DNA of 64,000 nucleotides from Brasilonema sennae CENA114. Lineage in GTDB: Bacteria; Cyanobacteriota; Cyanobacteriia; Cyanobacteriales; Nostocaceae. A program made the position numbers and the translations under genes. Below the pieces are notes generated by a model. The model ran no database searches and was not told the DNA's origin. It saw nothing but the letters and a program-made list of their open reading frames with translations. Shown here piece after piece: positions 43,373 through 52,195 of the stretch. Positions within the stretch are counted from its first letter, which is position 1; each line of letters opens with the position of its first letter. The stretch is taken from assembly GCF_006968745.1 (NCBI RefSeq), contig NZ_CP030118.1:7528253-7592252 (forward strand), written 5' to 3'.

Positions 43373-45172
43373 TCATAACTTTTTATTCTTTTTTTCCCTT
43401 AAAGAAACACTGCCAATTCCTTGAAGAATACCACGACCAATCAAACCGATACCACGCCCAATAACTTGCGTGAGAACAAAGACAACACCGCTTCCAAACA
43501 AGGATAAAATAGATTGTATACGAGGAGCGATCGCATCACGAAATTCTATTGCTAACGTGACAACTAGCGGAATACCAGAAAGTTGCGTTAACTCTTGTCC
43601 GCGCGGTGCATAAATGGAAGTTGTGGCAATACCGCGAGGTGCAAAGACAAATAGCTCATAGCGGCTTTCAAAAATTGCTTTCGGCTCATTCACATAATTC
43701 CTGAGCCGATATCTCCACGACAAATTATTTCTAAATCGTTCAATTTCTCGTATGGAAATTAATTGACGATCATAAAAATTTTGCTTCACTTCTTCTACAT
43801 CTGCTAAAGAGTTGAGCAACGGTTGCATAACACCATTGCCTACCTGAATCAAGAGATTCTCCAGAATCATTTCTGCATACTCCTTTGCTTCAAAGCTACC
43901 TGCAGGATAGGAAGTATTATCAATTTGCAAATTTCTTTGAAATAGGAGATAGGAAAATAACTCCTCAACCAGAGGAATTTGATTGAGAATTTCTGAACGC
44001 ACTACAGCCGCATCTTGCAGAAGAAAAGTAACTATTTCTAAATTATTATTGTCTACTCGCACCCGAGAAAATTTGCCAAAAAAACTCGTAGTTGCTGATT
44101 GCCATACATCCAGCAACACAGTACTTTTTAATTCATATAATTGGCTTATCTCTACCACAGAAGCACGCATTTCATCTAGTGCGTCAGCAATTTTTTGTAA
44201 AATAAGATAAAGTAAATCACGTTTTTTGTCTTCACGTAAAATATCAATTTCTAAAGGAGTAGCTGTCACATTTTGTAAAGGAAGCTGAAGTTTGGTAAGA
44301 CAGGATGCAAATAATGCCGCTTGTAATGATCTAGGACTCAGCACAGAAGCTGGTGAGTCAGATTTGGAAACAGAAGTACTTGGCAGAGAATTTATCGCAG
44401 ACTGCAACTGTGCAGATGCGAAATTATTGCTTGCAGAAACATTACGTGAATGCGACTGTACCTCCTGTCGCCTTTCCAGTGATGAAGCTAATAATCGATT
44501 CAGCAGCCAACGCGCTGCTAGCAATTCTCGTCTTTGCCCAGCTAACACTGCCCGATCTAATAATGCTAATCCGGGAACTTGTAATTGTGCTGTCACTTGT
44601 GTCAAAGTGACGTTGATGTACCCAATCCCTGATAACCGTACACGCTTCCGTAACAGAGCAAAAGGAAGTTCAGAAGACGTGAGGTTTTCAAGAGCATATC
44701 CTGCATCCTCGCTTCTGTAAATCCTCATGTTCTGTTTTCCCATCTCCCAATTCCAGGATGAACCACCTGCCACCACATCGTGCATAATGGTGACTAATTC
44801 AGAAATAGGAGTTCCTTTAGGACAGTAACCATCAACCCCAGCAGCTTTTGCTGCTAGAAGTAGTCCTTGTTCTTGAACAGAACTTAAAAGTAATAATGGC
44901 AGATTGGGGTACTGGGTTTTTAAATGGCGACAGAGTTGTAAACCCAGTTGCTGGCTAGAAACAAAGCGACTATTCCCCAATTCCAAAACGGCTAAATTGA
45001 CTTGGTTTGGATTTTCTTGTGCAAGTTTGGCTAAAATCTGCAATGCAGCAGTGTCTGTGTCTGCCTCCGATACCACCTGTGAGTTGGAGAATTCTTCCAA
45101 AGCTACTTTTAGCCCTAATCGGAAGATGGGGTCTTGGTCTATTAACAATAATCTTAAAGGGCGATCGCTCAT
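43373..45172 (-). CDS. Response regulator with DUF3685 domain (Ycf55-related)
   Basis: A ~599-residue protein. Residues 1-~125 are a receiver domain (LRLLLIDQDPIFRLGLKVALEE, AVLELGN at the phospho-Asp position, LLLLSSV, Lys in GYCPKGTP). The phospho-acceptor region reads LAVLELG, so the usual Asp appears to be Glu and the domain may not be phosphorylated. The remaining ~450 residues are the DUF3685 domain, with a glycine-rich hydrophobic end (VVFVLTQVIGRGIGLIGRGI). The start ATG at 45172 is chosen because the receiver begins here; a TTG start 18 codons upstream adds nothing recognisable. Confidence 0.85.
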   Translation of the reverse strand: MSDRPLRLLLIDQDPIFRLGLKVALEEFSNSQVVSEADTDTAALQILAKLAQENPNQVNLAVLELGNSRFVSSQQLGLQLCRHLKTQYPNLPLLLLSSVQEQGLLLAAKAAGVDGYCPKGTPISELVTIMHDVVAGGSSWNWEMGKQNMRIYRSEDAGYALENLTSSELPFALLRKRVRLSGIGYINVTLTQVTAQLQVPGLALLDRAVLAGQRRELLAARWLLNRLLASSLERRQEVQSHSRNVSASNNFASAQLQSAINSLPSTSVSKSDSPASVLSPRSLQAALFASCLTKLQLPLQNVTATPLEIDILREDKKRDLLYLILQKIADALDEMRASVVEISQLYELKSTVLLDVWQSATTSFFGKFSRVRVDNNNLEIVTFLLQDAAVVRSEILNQIPLVEELFSYLLFQRNLQIDNTSYPAGSFEAKEYAEMILENLLIQVGNGVMQPLLNSLADVEEVKQNFYDRQLISIREIERFRNNLSWRYRLRNYVNEPKAIFESRYELFVFAPRGIATTSIYAPRGQELTQLSGIPLVVTLAIEFRDAIAPRIQSILSLFGSGVVFVLTQVIGRGIGLIGRGILQGIGSVSLREKKNKKL

Positions 45173-45390
45173 AATCTGCTTAAAAACGCAAGCTTTTTTT
45201 ACTTTAGTCGTAAATAAGCTAGACAAATGAGCGTAGTTTCTTTGGTTGGAACTATTTTACAATCCACTCCCTTCTGGAGTCATTGAAAATGCAGATAGCG
45301 AAACGGTTGTAGGCGATGACGATAACTAAAGTGAATCTGGTAATTGGTAACTGGTAGTGGTTGCACTTGGGCGCAACTCACTATCAACCC

Positions 45391-45840
45391 TCATTTGCTC
45401 TCTTGCGAATTACGGTAACCATAAAAGTTAATACTATACTCAGTAATCCGCACTCCTGTTTGTTCTTCAATTTGACGGATAAATTCTTCTGGTAGTTCTA
45501 CATGAACATCCAATATTTGATTTGTATCCAAACAGTTAACATGACTGTGAGAATCACTAATATTGCCGTATAAACGTCCATCACAGCGTTCAATACATTC
45601 AATAATGCCTTGGCTGGATAACGCTTCTAAATTTTGATAAACAGAGGTATGCCCAATCTCTTTACCTTCGTGATTCAGGCGATCATAAATTTCTCTGGCA
45701 GAAAGATGCTCTCTTGCTTCCCAAAGTAGTTCTAGGATAAAGCGACGCTGACGGCTAACGCGCATACCCAGTACCTGACACTGCTCAAGAGCATCTTCCA
45801 ATGAACGAATAGGTTTTGTTGATATCGTTTGCTTTTGCAT
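45391..45840 (-). CDS. Fur-family regulator, FurC/PerR-like
   Basis: A 149-residue metalloregulator. The DNA-binding half has LGMRVSRQRRFILELLWEAREHLSAREIYDRL and GHTSVYQNLEALSSQGII. The metal-sensing half has GRLYGNISDSHSHVNCLD; the usual CxxC is CLDT here, so the structural zinc site is not canonical. Size and this feature fit the PerR-like FurC of Anabaena-type cyanobacteria better than Fur or Zur. A TTAAC-N6-GTTAA palindrome lies 14 nt before the ATG and may be an autoregulatory operator. Confidence 0.85.
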   Translation of the reverse strand: MQKQTISTKPIRSLEDALEQCQVLGMRVSRQRRFILELLWEAREHLSAREIYDRLNHEGKEIGHTSVYQNLEALSSQGIIECIERCDGRLYGNISDSHSHVNCLDTNQILDVHVELPEEFIRQIEEQTGVRITEYSINFYGYRNSQESK

Positions 45841-45853
45841 ATCTTAAAGTTTA

Positions 45854-45869
45854 TTAACTGATGGGTTAA
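45854..45869. promoter_or_regulatory. Possible operator upstream of the Fur-family gene
   Basis: Dyad TTAAC-TGATGG-GTTAA in an AT-rich promoter region, immediately upstream of the regulator. Autoregulation through such dyads is common for PerR/Fur proteins. Only the dyad is seen; binding is inferred. Confidence 0.3.
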
Positions 45870-45879
45870 TTTTCCCTGG

Positions 45880-46493
45880 GAAGTGTTTATTTGTTATTTT
45901 ATATATCCAACATTTTGCACCCTGTTAGCTCCGCTTTAGCAGTGTTTTTGCTGTTGATGAGTGCGGACATCACTAGGGGGGTGAAGAGTTTTTGTGCTGG
46001 TTGAGTAATGGTTTTTCACCCTTTCAATATAAAATGAACTCATTACAACTTTAGCTTAAAATGGCTGCAAACGTCTACTTTAACGCTAGTACGTCGGGCG
46101 CAGCAAATAAAGCTACCATCACCAAATAAGTAAAATCACATCTTTTTATTTTTGTCTTGTTGTAATAGTTCTTCAGTCAATTGTCTTCTGTTGTGTCCTT
46201 TACCAAGTGGAGGGTTAGCGAGGGCTGTATTTTTTGCAGATGCAATTCACTATAGATTCCCATAACAGTCATTATCCCTAAACATGAATCCAGAGTTTTT
46301 GGCAATAATTTAGAAGGCAAGGCAAGAGTTTAAAGCAGGCAAAAACTGTCACTTGAGGATATGAAGCGAGAATTTTTGCAGTGATTGGCGTTTTAGTTGA
46401 GAATCTGACAGTATATGTAGCGTGAATAGTCGAAAGCTGCTACTGTGGATTCTCGATCATACTCTTGAGCATAACCCCCTAGCTGCTCTTTCA
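45880..46493. other. Intergenic gap between the Fur-family gene and crr6
   Basis: About 600 nt with no convincing gene. A 22-codon ATG frame at 46061-46129 exists but has no support. The sequence is AT-rich and not obviously repetitive. Confidence 0.35.
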
Positions 46494-47057
46494 ATGACAA
46501 TCACTATCCCACTCAACACCGACTGCATTAACTCCTTGGATCTGTCCCCCGTAGTCACAGAGATTGAAAAATTGCTGCAAGAGGGGGCGATGCTCCAGCA
46601 GGGAGCCGCGCAAGGCGCGATGCTCCAGCAGGGAGCCGCGCAAGGCGCGATGCTCCAGCAGGGAGCCGCGCAAGGCGCGATCGCATCCTACGAGCAGCAA
46701 CTGCATTTTGATATCGACTATACTCTGGAACCAGGCGATCCACGGGAACTTTCAGAAATTCCAGAGGTGCGGCTCTGGTTTATCCGTTTAGATACTCGCT
46801 ATCCTTGGTTACCATTTTTACTTGATTGGAAAACTGGCGAATTTGCCCGTTATGCAGCAATGCTTGTCCCGCACCAGTTCAGTACCAAAGAAGGAATTCA
46901 GTATAATCCTGAAGCTTTAGAAATCTTTTTAATGCACAAGCTGTTTGCTTTAAACGATTGGTTACAACAGCAGGGTATTCCTAGTAAATCTCGCCTCCAG
47001 TCGATGGCACAACTCCTAGGTTATGAGTTAGATGATGCCTTCTTTGAAATGTTTTAA
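46494..47057 (+). CDS. CRR6 family NdhI maturation factor with a 30-residue insertion
   Basis: A 187-residue homologue of CRR6 (DUF1817), which helps assemble subunit NdhI into the photosynthetic NDH-1 complex. The ATG at 46494 begins MTITIPLNTDCINSLDLSPV; the frame extends upstream but this is the expected N-terminus. Conserved blocks include RELSEIPEVRLWFIRLDTRY, PFLLDWKTGEFARYAAMLVP and GYELDDAFFE. Between LLQE and SYEQQL, residues ~33-62 are three tandem copies of a 10-residue unit (GAMLQQGAAQ) from a 3 x 30-bp insertion. The rest is intact, so function may be retained. A 12-bp hairpin follows the stop. Confidence 0.88.
   Translation: MTITIPLNTDCINSLDLSPVVTEIEKLLQEGAMLQQGAAQGAMLQQGAAQGAMLQQGAAQGAIASYEQQLHFDIDYTLEPGDPRELSEIPEVRLWFIRLDTRYPWLPFLLDWKTGEFARYAAMLVPHQFSTKEGIQYNPEALEIFLMHKLFALNDWLQQQGIPSKSRLQSMAQLLGYELDDAFFEMF
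46591..46680. repeat. Three tandem 30-bp repeats inside crr6
   Basis: Three identical copies of the 30-mer beginning TGCTCCAGCAGGGAGCCGCG. They lie directly before a HIP1 site (GCGATCGC at 46677-46684). A single copy with two base changes is inserted at a HIP1 site in the isochorismatase fragment (63027-63056). Confidence 0.95.
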
Positions 47058-47106
47058 TCATTAAATCATAAGCCCTACGGGCATGCTACCCATGACCGTG
47101 AATCAC

Positions 47107-47142
47107 AAGATTCCCGACTTCGCCAAAGTTGTCGGGAATCTT
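47107..47142 (+). terminator. Hairpin after crr6
   Basis: A perfect 12-bp stem AAGATTCCCGAC / GTCGGGAATCTT with a 12-nt loop, ~50 nt after the crr6 stop. No T-run follows, so termination efficiency is uncertain. Confidence 0.45.
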
Positions 47143-47200
47143 AAAATCACTAGTAACTATGACTAATTTTCTCTAGTCCTTAGGGAACTCCAAAAAAGAA

Positions 47201-47289
47201 AATGCCCAGCCGTTTGATATGTATCTTAGTAAAACCGATGATTTTTGAGCAGTTCTTTGAGGATTGGTGAACCACGACGGCTGGGTATT
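47201..47289. repeat. 89-bp MITE-like element (AATGCCCAGCCGT ends)
   Basis: The ends AATGCCCAGCCGT and ACGGCTGGGTATT pair at 12 of 13 positions. The interior is AT-rich and non-coding. The rest of the gap to 47609 has short palindromes but no gene. Confidence 0.55.
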
Positions 47290-47609
47290 CTATTACTTGT
47301 AAGTGCTTTAAATCAAGACTAAGTCAGTGGACATAAATAATCGTAATCAAGGTAATTGCGTTTGTGTACCATGCTACGAGCATACGGAACGTACGGCGAT
47401 CGCAAAGCGCAGATCCTAAGGGGAAACCCGTATCTGCTTTGTTAGTTCTGTGAGGCTACCCTTTGTCCATACGGTTCTTCCAGCAGACTAAAGCAATAGC
47501 AAACCCCTGCGATTGCTTCAGTCTGACTATGACTGACGCCACGGCTAGCACCAAACGGCACGCTACAAAGAACGCTCGCAACGAACATGAAACACTTTTG
47601 TCCACTAAC

Positions 47610-48377
47610 TTACTTAATACGGCATATCAGTCTTAATGCTGTACTAAAAGCATATTCAACTGCTTTCGATTTACTCGGTAATGCCGCTTGCCAGATCCGA
47701 TAATCGTTATACTCAAGAATTAAATTTGCCATGTCATCAATTCTAATTTTCTTTAGCACATCGTATTGAGCAGATTCAAAGTCTCTAAGAGTTCCACCGT
47801 TTTCCAAAACTTCTTGTGCAGCTTTGATAAAACCGTCTAAAACAGTTTTTCCGTATTCTTGACCAGCACGTTCTGTAAAAATAGTAGATGATTTAAAGGC
47901 CTCAAATTCTTCTAAAAGAAGGTTGGCAATTTTTCTACCAACTGATGTATTCCAATCACAGGGTAGTTGAACATCTAGATATTCATCTTGAATATATTGA
48001 TACTTGAGATAATCCTTTATGTCTACAGTTACTTGAACAATTTTGTAACCAGCAAACAATTGCTTCAAAGAATTTGCACTTGTATCAATAGATAAGTCAG
48101 GGAAAACTTTTTCTTCAGCCTCTGGACATTCATAGACAAGATATGTCCAAATTCCTACTGAATCACACATTTCAGAGTTTTCACGTTGATAGAAAGTAAT
48201 TGTTCCATCTTCCTCATATTTAAAATAGGCATTTTCCGCATCTTTTAGCGTGCAGTGATGCATATTTTCTGAAAAGTGCATGAGCGTTTTGAAAATCCCA
48301 GTGATGTGGTGAGGTTGGTTTTCTACTTGGATGTAACGTTTTCCGCTGCTCATGAAGCCATGTACTCGAATCGCCAT
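47610..48377 (-). CDS. Protein of unknown function, 255 residues
   Basis: I do not recognise a family. It begins MAIRVHGFMSSGKRYIQVEN and is a globular, acidic soluble protein with no signal peptide, membrane segment or evident catalytic motif. A histidine-rich loop (NQPHHITGIFKTLMHFSENMHHCTL, split by positions ~20-45) and several conserved-looking aromatic stretches (FKYEEDGTITFYQ, TYLVYECPEAEEKVFPD) are visible. The start ATG has an AAGGAAAAACAG element upstream. It stands alone. Confidence 0.6.
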   Translation of the reverse strand: MAIRVHGFMSSGKRYIQVENQPHHITGIFKTLMHFSENMHHCTLKDAENAYFKYEEDGTITFYQRENSEMCDSVGIWTYLVYECPEAEEKVFPDLSIDTSANSLKQLFAGYKIVQVTVDIKDYLKYQYIQDEYLDVQLPCDWNTSVGRKIANLLLEEFEAFKSSTIFTERAGQEYGKTVLDGFIKAAQEVLENGGTLRDFESAQYDVLKKIRIDDMANLILEYNDYRIWQAALPSKSKAVEYAFSTALRLICRIK

Positions 48378-48399
48378 CTGTTTTTCCTTGTATTTTTCG

Positions 48400-48913
48400 T
48401 CACATTCTTGTTAGATGCACCAGCCTGACAGCAAGAGGGAAGTTAAGGAACACATAACATGGCGCGTTAGATCTATCGGTAAGCTATCCACACCTGATAA
48501 GAATGGCAAGTATTTATTGCCATGCAGCCGAGAATCCTGAGCTTGCTGCACTAAGGTTACTATTCTTTGTTCTAGCGTAAATTTTTGGTTCTCGTGAATT
48601 AGTTTCGTAACAAGATAAAAAACTCGTTACTTCTTTAATTTTCTTTGTCATTTCAAGGTTTTTAATAAGATAACTCAATGTTATCTTCATAAATTAGGCT
48701 AGAAGCTATACCCAAGCTAAACTTCCAACTTATGCCCAATAATGACAAAACACGATAAATGTGTAGTAGATTACCTAAAAAATTTGCTCTATCAAAAATC
48801 TACCGAAAATATCTTATTTCTACTAGCCTTTTGCAAAAAATTTTGCAAAAGAATAAAATATCAAGCTATTATGCGTCTAATAATGGTATTGACTCATTAG
48901 GAAAGTCAATAAG
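48400..48913. other. Gap upstream of the 47610-48377 gene, no gene seen
   Basis: About 500 nt of AT-rich sequence. The first part probably contains the promoter of the minus-strand gene. No RNA gene or repeat was recognised except the hairpin that follows at 48914. Confidence 0.35.
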
Positions 48914-48944
48914 CTAAAATCCGCCTTTAAAAGGCGGATTTTAG
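48914..48944. terminator. Symmetric 15-bp hairpin
   Basis: CTAAAATCCGCCTTT / AAAGGCGGATTTTAG around a single central base. It lies ~78 nt past the stop of the minus-strand gmhB-like gene. It is symmetric, with no external T-run, so a terminator role is only likely. Confidence 0.4.
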
Positions 48945-49021
48945 ATAGTAACAAAAGTTTTTGAGACAAGCTGTGCCGAAGTGAAGCTCGGTAGCACTTG
49001 TATTTTTGTATTTTTTTTAAT

Positions 49022-49603
49022 CTATAACTGCTGTAAAATCCATTCAACAGCTACAGCTAAATCTTTGGCGATGTAATCTGGTTTTGTGTGGTGCTGGTAA
49101 TCACCCACCAAAACGCGATCGCCAAAACCTGTTTGCACCAAAATACCCACACAGCCAGCATTGTGTGCCATATCCACATCAGTTGCTTTGTCCCCCACCA
49201 TAAAACTGTGCCTCAGATCCAAATCGTGTTCCCAGGCTGCAGCAACCAACATGCCTGTATTGGGTTTGCGCCAGGTAGACCAGCGGGTGTACGCTGGATC
49301 AAGTCCTCCTTCTGGTGGGCTGAGGTAGGGACAATAATACAAAGCGTCTAATTTTGCTCCAGCCTCCTGTGCCAAGAGTCGGCAAAGTCGCTGATGTAAC
49401 GCTTGTACGTGACTATCTGGATAATAACCTCTGGCAGGTCCGGATTGATTTGAAACTAGACAGCAAAAAATACCTTGGTCATTGAGCTGGCGCAGGGACT
49501 TGGCAACCCCAGGAATTAAATGTAAATCTTCAAGTTGGTGAATGTAGCCAGCCTCAACATTTAATACTCCATCGCGGTCTAGGAATACAGCAGGTTTACC
49601 CAC
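49022..49603 (-). CDS. HAD-IIIA phosphatase, GmhB-like
   Basis: A 193-residue HAD phosphatase resembling D-glycero-D-manno-heptose-1,7-bisphosphate 7-phosphatase. Motif I is VFLDRDGVLNVE, motif II VSNQSG, motif III Lys in RKPNTGM, and motif IV MVGDKATDVDMA. The zinc loop expected of GmhB (Cys/His between motifs II and III) appears as YYCPYLSPPEG, with only one Cys. The GTG start at 49603 overlaps the stop of the upstream glycosyltransferase (GTGGGTAA). Paired with a heptosyltransferase-like gene, it suggests heptose or other glycan synthesis. Confidence 0.82.
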   Translation of the reverse strand: MGKPAVFLDRDGVLNVEAGYIHQLEDLHLIPGVAKSLRQLNDQGIFCCLVSNQSGPARGYYPDSHVQALHQRLCRLLAQEAGAKLDALYYCPYLSPPEGGLDPAYTRWSTWRKPNTGMLVAAAWEHDLDLRHSFMVGDKATDVDMAHNAGCVGILVQTGFGDRVLVGDYQHHTKPDYIAKDLAVAVEWILQQL

Positions 49604-50555
49604 CCCAAATTTTCTCCAACACGAGTTGAGGCGAGATATCTGCCATTTTACCTGTAGAAGATTTAATGGCGAGGAATTTATCACTCGTGGGTAACAACTT
49701 TGCTGGGTTTGTCGGACCAAACAAGGCAATGGTATAAGTTTGTACCGCCACACTCAAGTGCATCGGGGCGCTGTCGGTACACAGCATTAAATTTGCTCCA
49801 GCAATCATCGCTGTCAATTTGCCAATATCATCAGGACTACTGATTTTGATATTGGGTACGGATTGTTTGAGACTGCTGACAAATTCTCCATCCTCTGGTC
49901 CTTGGATGACTACTATGGGCATTTCTGGCTGCTTTTGTTGGAAGTCTTGAATAATCTGCCGCCAATTTGCCACAGGGTAAACTTTATCCAGACCTTTGGT
50001 TTTGGCAAGTGCGCTAGAACCACCGTGAATTAAAACGTAGCCAGTTTCCTTAATCCCCAGGCGCTGTTGCTCCTTAGTTGCCCAGTCAATATCTGGTACT
50101 GGTACATTAACTGCTAACTCGGGAGTTGGGGAGTTAATACCTAACCCTTGCAGCAAGTCATGATACATGCAAGCAGCATACTGTTCTGTTTTCAAAGGAA
50201 CTGAATTGGTGAGAAAAATAGATCCTTTGCTCTTGTAGCCAATTCGCGTGGGGATTCCAGTCAGCCACAGGAAAACGCCCACTAAAGCGCTTTGCCCTAA
50301 AGCTATGGCAACATCGTACTCGCGATCGCGAATCGTGCCTATCAAGTTGCCCCAATCTGCCATACTGTTACGGTCTTTGTAGTCAAACGCCAGTACATCA
50401 TGGACTGACTTACTCACCCGGTAAGCAGTCTTTGAGCGGGGTTCCACAACAACATCTACCTGAGCATTGGGGTAATAGTGCTTCAGGTCATCTAAGGTCG
50501 GGAAAAACAGAATTTGGTCGCCAATTCCGCCAGGGACAAGGGCTACTATTCGCAT
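49596..50555 (-). CDS. Glycosyltransferase family 9 (heptosyltransferase-like)
   Basis: A 319-residue GT-B enzyme. The N-terminus RIVALVPGGIGDQILFFPTL has the GGIGD loop of ADP-heptose:LPS heptosyltransferases. The C-terminal domain has VLIHGGSSA, VVIQGPEDG and LCTDSAPMHLSVAV (nucleotide-sugar site). It should transfer a sugar in lipopolysaccharide or other glycan assembly. The following phosphatase gene overlaps its stop by 8 nt, so they form a two-gene operon. Confidence 0.87.
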   Translation of the reverse strand: MRIVALVPGGIGDQILFFPTLDDLKHYYPNAQVDVVVEPRSKTAYRVSKSVHDVLAFDYKDRNSMADWGNLIGTIRDREYDVAIALGQSALVGVFLWLTGIPTRIGYKSKGSIFLTNSVPLKTEQYAACMYHDLLQGLGINSPTPELAVNVPVPDIDWATKEQQRLGIKETGYVLIHGGSSALAKTKGLDKVYPVANWRQIIQDFQQKQPEMPIVVIQGPEDGEFVSSLKQSVPNIKISSPDDIGKLTAMIAGANLMLCTDSAPMHLSVAVQTYTIALFGPTNPAKLLPTSDKFLAIKSSTGKMADISPQLVLEKIWGG

Positions 50556-50870
50556 AATATATATTGACGCTTACTCGCTAATTATTTTAGGGGAGATTTG
50601 GCTTAGTAATTAGGAATTAGAAATTAAGGATTAGAACTGGTCAGTTTTGGGTTATCAGAAGAAGTTAGAAGACAGAATGGGCTAACGCGCTTCACGATTG
50701 GCGAATATCCCCACGGACGCCACATCCTTTAACGGGACGGACAGTTCTCAAAGGAGGGTTTTCCTCCTGTGAGAACTGTCCTCGGGAACCCCTTTGAAAA
50801 AAGAATGCGACAGATACACACTCCCAAACCCTTGTTAGGCTTTCTTAATTTTGCGAAAAGTTTGCGCGTC

Positions 50871-51112
50871 CGGTGAGACAGCGCGAATGACGGGTCTCGA
50901 ACGCCAGATACCTGGCTGTCGGGAAACCCTCCCGCAGTACTGGCTCCTCCCTAGGCGACTGCGCAAGCGCAAGCGCACGCGGCTTGGGCGTAAGCGCAAG
51001 CGCACGAATCGAGCGTTCGCGCAGCGTCTCCGTAGGAGATACGCGTAAGCGTGTCCCTTTGGGACTTACAAAGTAGCGTCTGTGCAGGAGATACCCGAAG
51101 GGGTTTCCCGGC
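50871..51112. repeat. R1 mosaic repeat before ispD
   Basis: Modules include CGCAAGCGCAAGCGCACGCGG, GACCTAGG-like CCTAGGCGACTGCGC, GTGTCCCTTTGGGACTTAC and CTGTCGGGAAACCCTCC. The arm at 50958-51080 is nearly identical to 30115-30230. The rest of the 50556-51193 gap has a CCTCCTGTGAGAACTGTCC hairpin near 50740-50784. Confidence 0.7.
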
Positions 51113-51127
51113 GCAAAACTTTTTAAG

Positions 51128-51155
51128 ACGAATTTTGAATTTTGAATTTTGAATT
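51128..51155. repeat. GAATTTT heptamer array
   Basis: Three to four copies of GAATTTT / TTTGAA, 38 nt before the ispD GTG. A typical short tandem repeat of Nostocales. Confidence 0.65.
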
Positions 51156-51193
51156 GGTATAACCTATCCCCTATAGTGAAACTGAGGGATTCT

Positions 51194-51883
51194 GTGCATT
51201 TATTAATTCCAGCCGCTGGAACCGGAAGAAGAATGGGAAGTGACCGCAATAAACTCCTACTTGTGGTGGGCTCTAAGCCTATTATCGCGTGGACCCTTCT
51301 GGCTGCTGAAGCGGCTAGTCTTATCAGTTGGATAGGCATTATCTCCCAACCTTATGATTGGCAAGATTTTCAGACGATTCTTACTCAATTAAAGCTCTCT
51401 AAGCCAGTAGAATTGATTCAAGGAGGTTCTACGCGTCAAGAATCGGTTTACAATGGACTACAGGCGTTATCGCACTCCGCTAAGGAAGTCTTGATTCATG
51501 ATGGAGCTAGATGCCTCGCCACACCAGATTTGTTCAACTCTTGTGCTCAAGCAATTCGAGACTGTCCTGGTTTGATTGCTGCTGTCCCGGTTAAAGACAC
51601 GATTAAAGTCGTAGATGAAAATGGCATTATTCAAAGCACGCCTGACCGACGGCAATTATGGGCAGCCCAAACTCCCCAAGGATTTGATGTTAAGTTGCTC
51701 AAGCAGTGTCACGCCGAAGGTGTCCGTCAAGGGTGGGAAGTGACAGATGATGCTGCTTTGTTTGAAAAGTGCGGCTTTCCTGTGCGAGTTATCGAAGGAG
51801 AGGAGACGAATTTGAAGCTAACAACTCCACAAGATTTGGCGATCGCTGAATTTATTCTAAAAACCAGGCTGGGTGAAGAGTAA
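51194..51883 (+). CDS. ispD: 2-C-methyl-D-erythritol 4-phosphate cytidylyltransferase
   Basis: IspD makes CDP-methylerythritol in the non-mevalonate isoprenoid pathway. The 229-residue form chosen here starts at GTG 51194 with a GAGG site; the frame extends 15 codons upstream. The family motif LLIPAAGTGRRMGSDRNKLLL is at the N-terminus. IHDGARC (~100), VPVKDTIK (~130) and AQTPQGF (~155) cover the CTP and substrate sites. VTDDAALFE and EGEETNLKLTTPQDL complete the signature. Confidence 0.95.
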   Translation: MHLLIPAAGTGRRMGSDRNKLLLVVGSKPIIAWTLLAAEAASLISWIGIISQPYDWQDFQTILTQLKLSKPVELIQGGSTRQESVYNGLQALSHSAKEVLIHDGARCLATPDLFNSCAQAIRDCPGLIAAVPVKDTIKVVDENGIIQSTPDRRQLWAAQTPQGFDVKLLKQCHAEGVRQGWEVTDDAALFEKCGFPVRVIEGEETNLKLTTPQDLAIAEFILKTRLGEE

Positions 51884-52019
51884 AGTCAATTATTACAATT
51901 TTGGGTATTGCCCAAGGTTCGTCTTTGGTGATCTCAATGATCACCTTGACTTATGTCATTAAACATGATACCTTTCCAAACACCTGTGATTTTCTTTTGT
52001 GATTTGTCATTTTTTCTTT

Positions 52020-52140
52020 GTATAGCAGTTGCCAGGTAAATGAGGACATGAACTAATGAGGAAATACGGACACCACGAGACTTTCAGACCTGTTAAGCGT
52101 TAAGCGTTAAGCCTTCCCTATTCCCTGTTAAGAGCTATAC
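52020..52140. repeat. MITE-like element, TATAGC family, copy 3
   Basis: The ends GTATAGC and GCTATAC are perfectly inverted (7 bp). The interior ~90 bp aligns with 14560-14660 (GGACATGAACTAATGAGGAA, TGTTAAGCGTTAAGCGTTAA). Upstream gap 51884-52019 has nothing else recognised. Confidence 0.65.
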
Positions 52141-52145
52141 CAGTA

Positions 52146-52195
52146 ACTAATGCCTAATGCCTAATACTTAAGGCCTAATGACCAATGACTAATGC
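52146..52195. repeat. TAATGCC heptamer array at the scpB start
   Basis: Imperfect TAATGCC / TAATGAC units run across the scpB start codon, so the ATG at 52185 lies inside the array. Confidence 0.6.

Noticed and set aside
46061..46129. 22-codon ATG frame upstream of crr6
   Set aside because: Too short, no ribosome-binding site and no recognisable family; kept only as a note.
46555..46743. Minus-strand frame opposite the crr6 repeats
   Set aside because: An antisense shadow created by the 30-bp tandem units.
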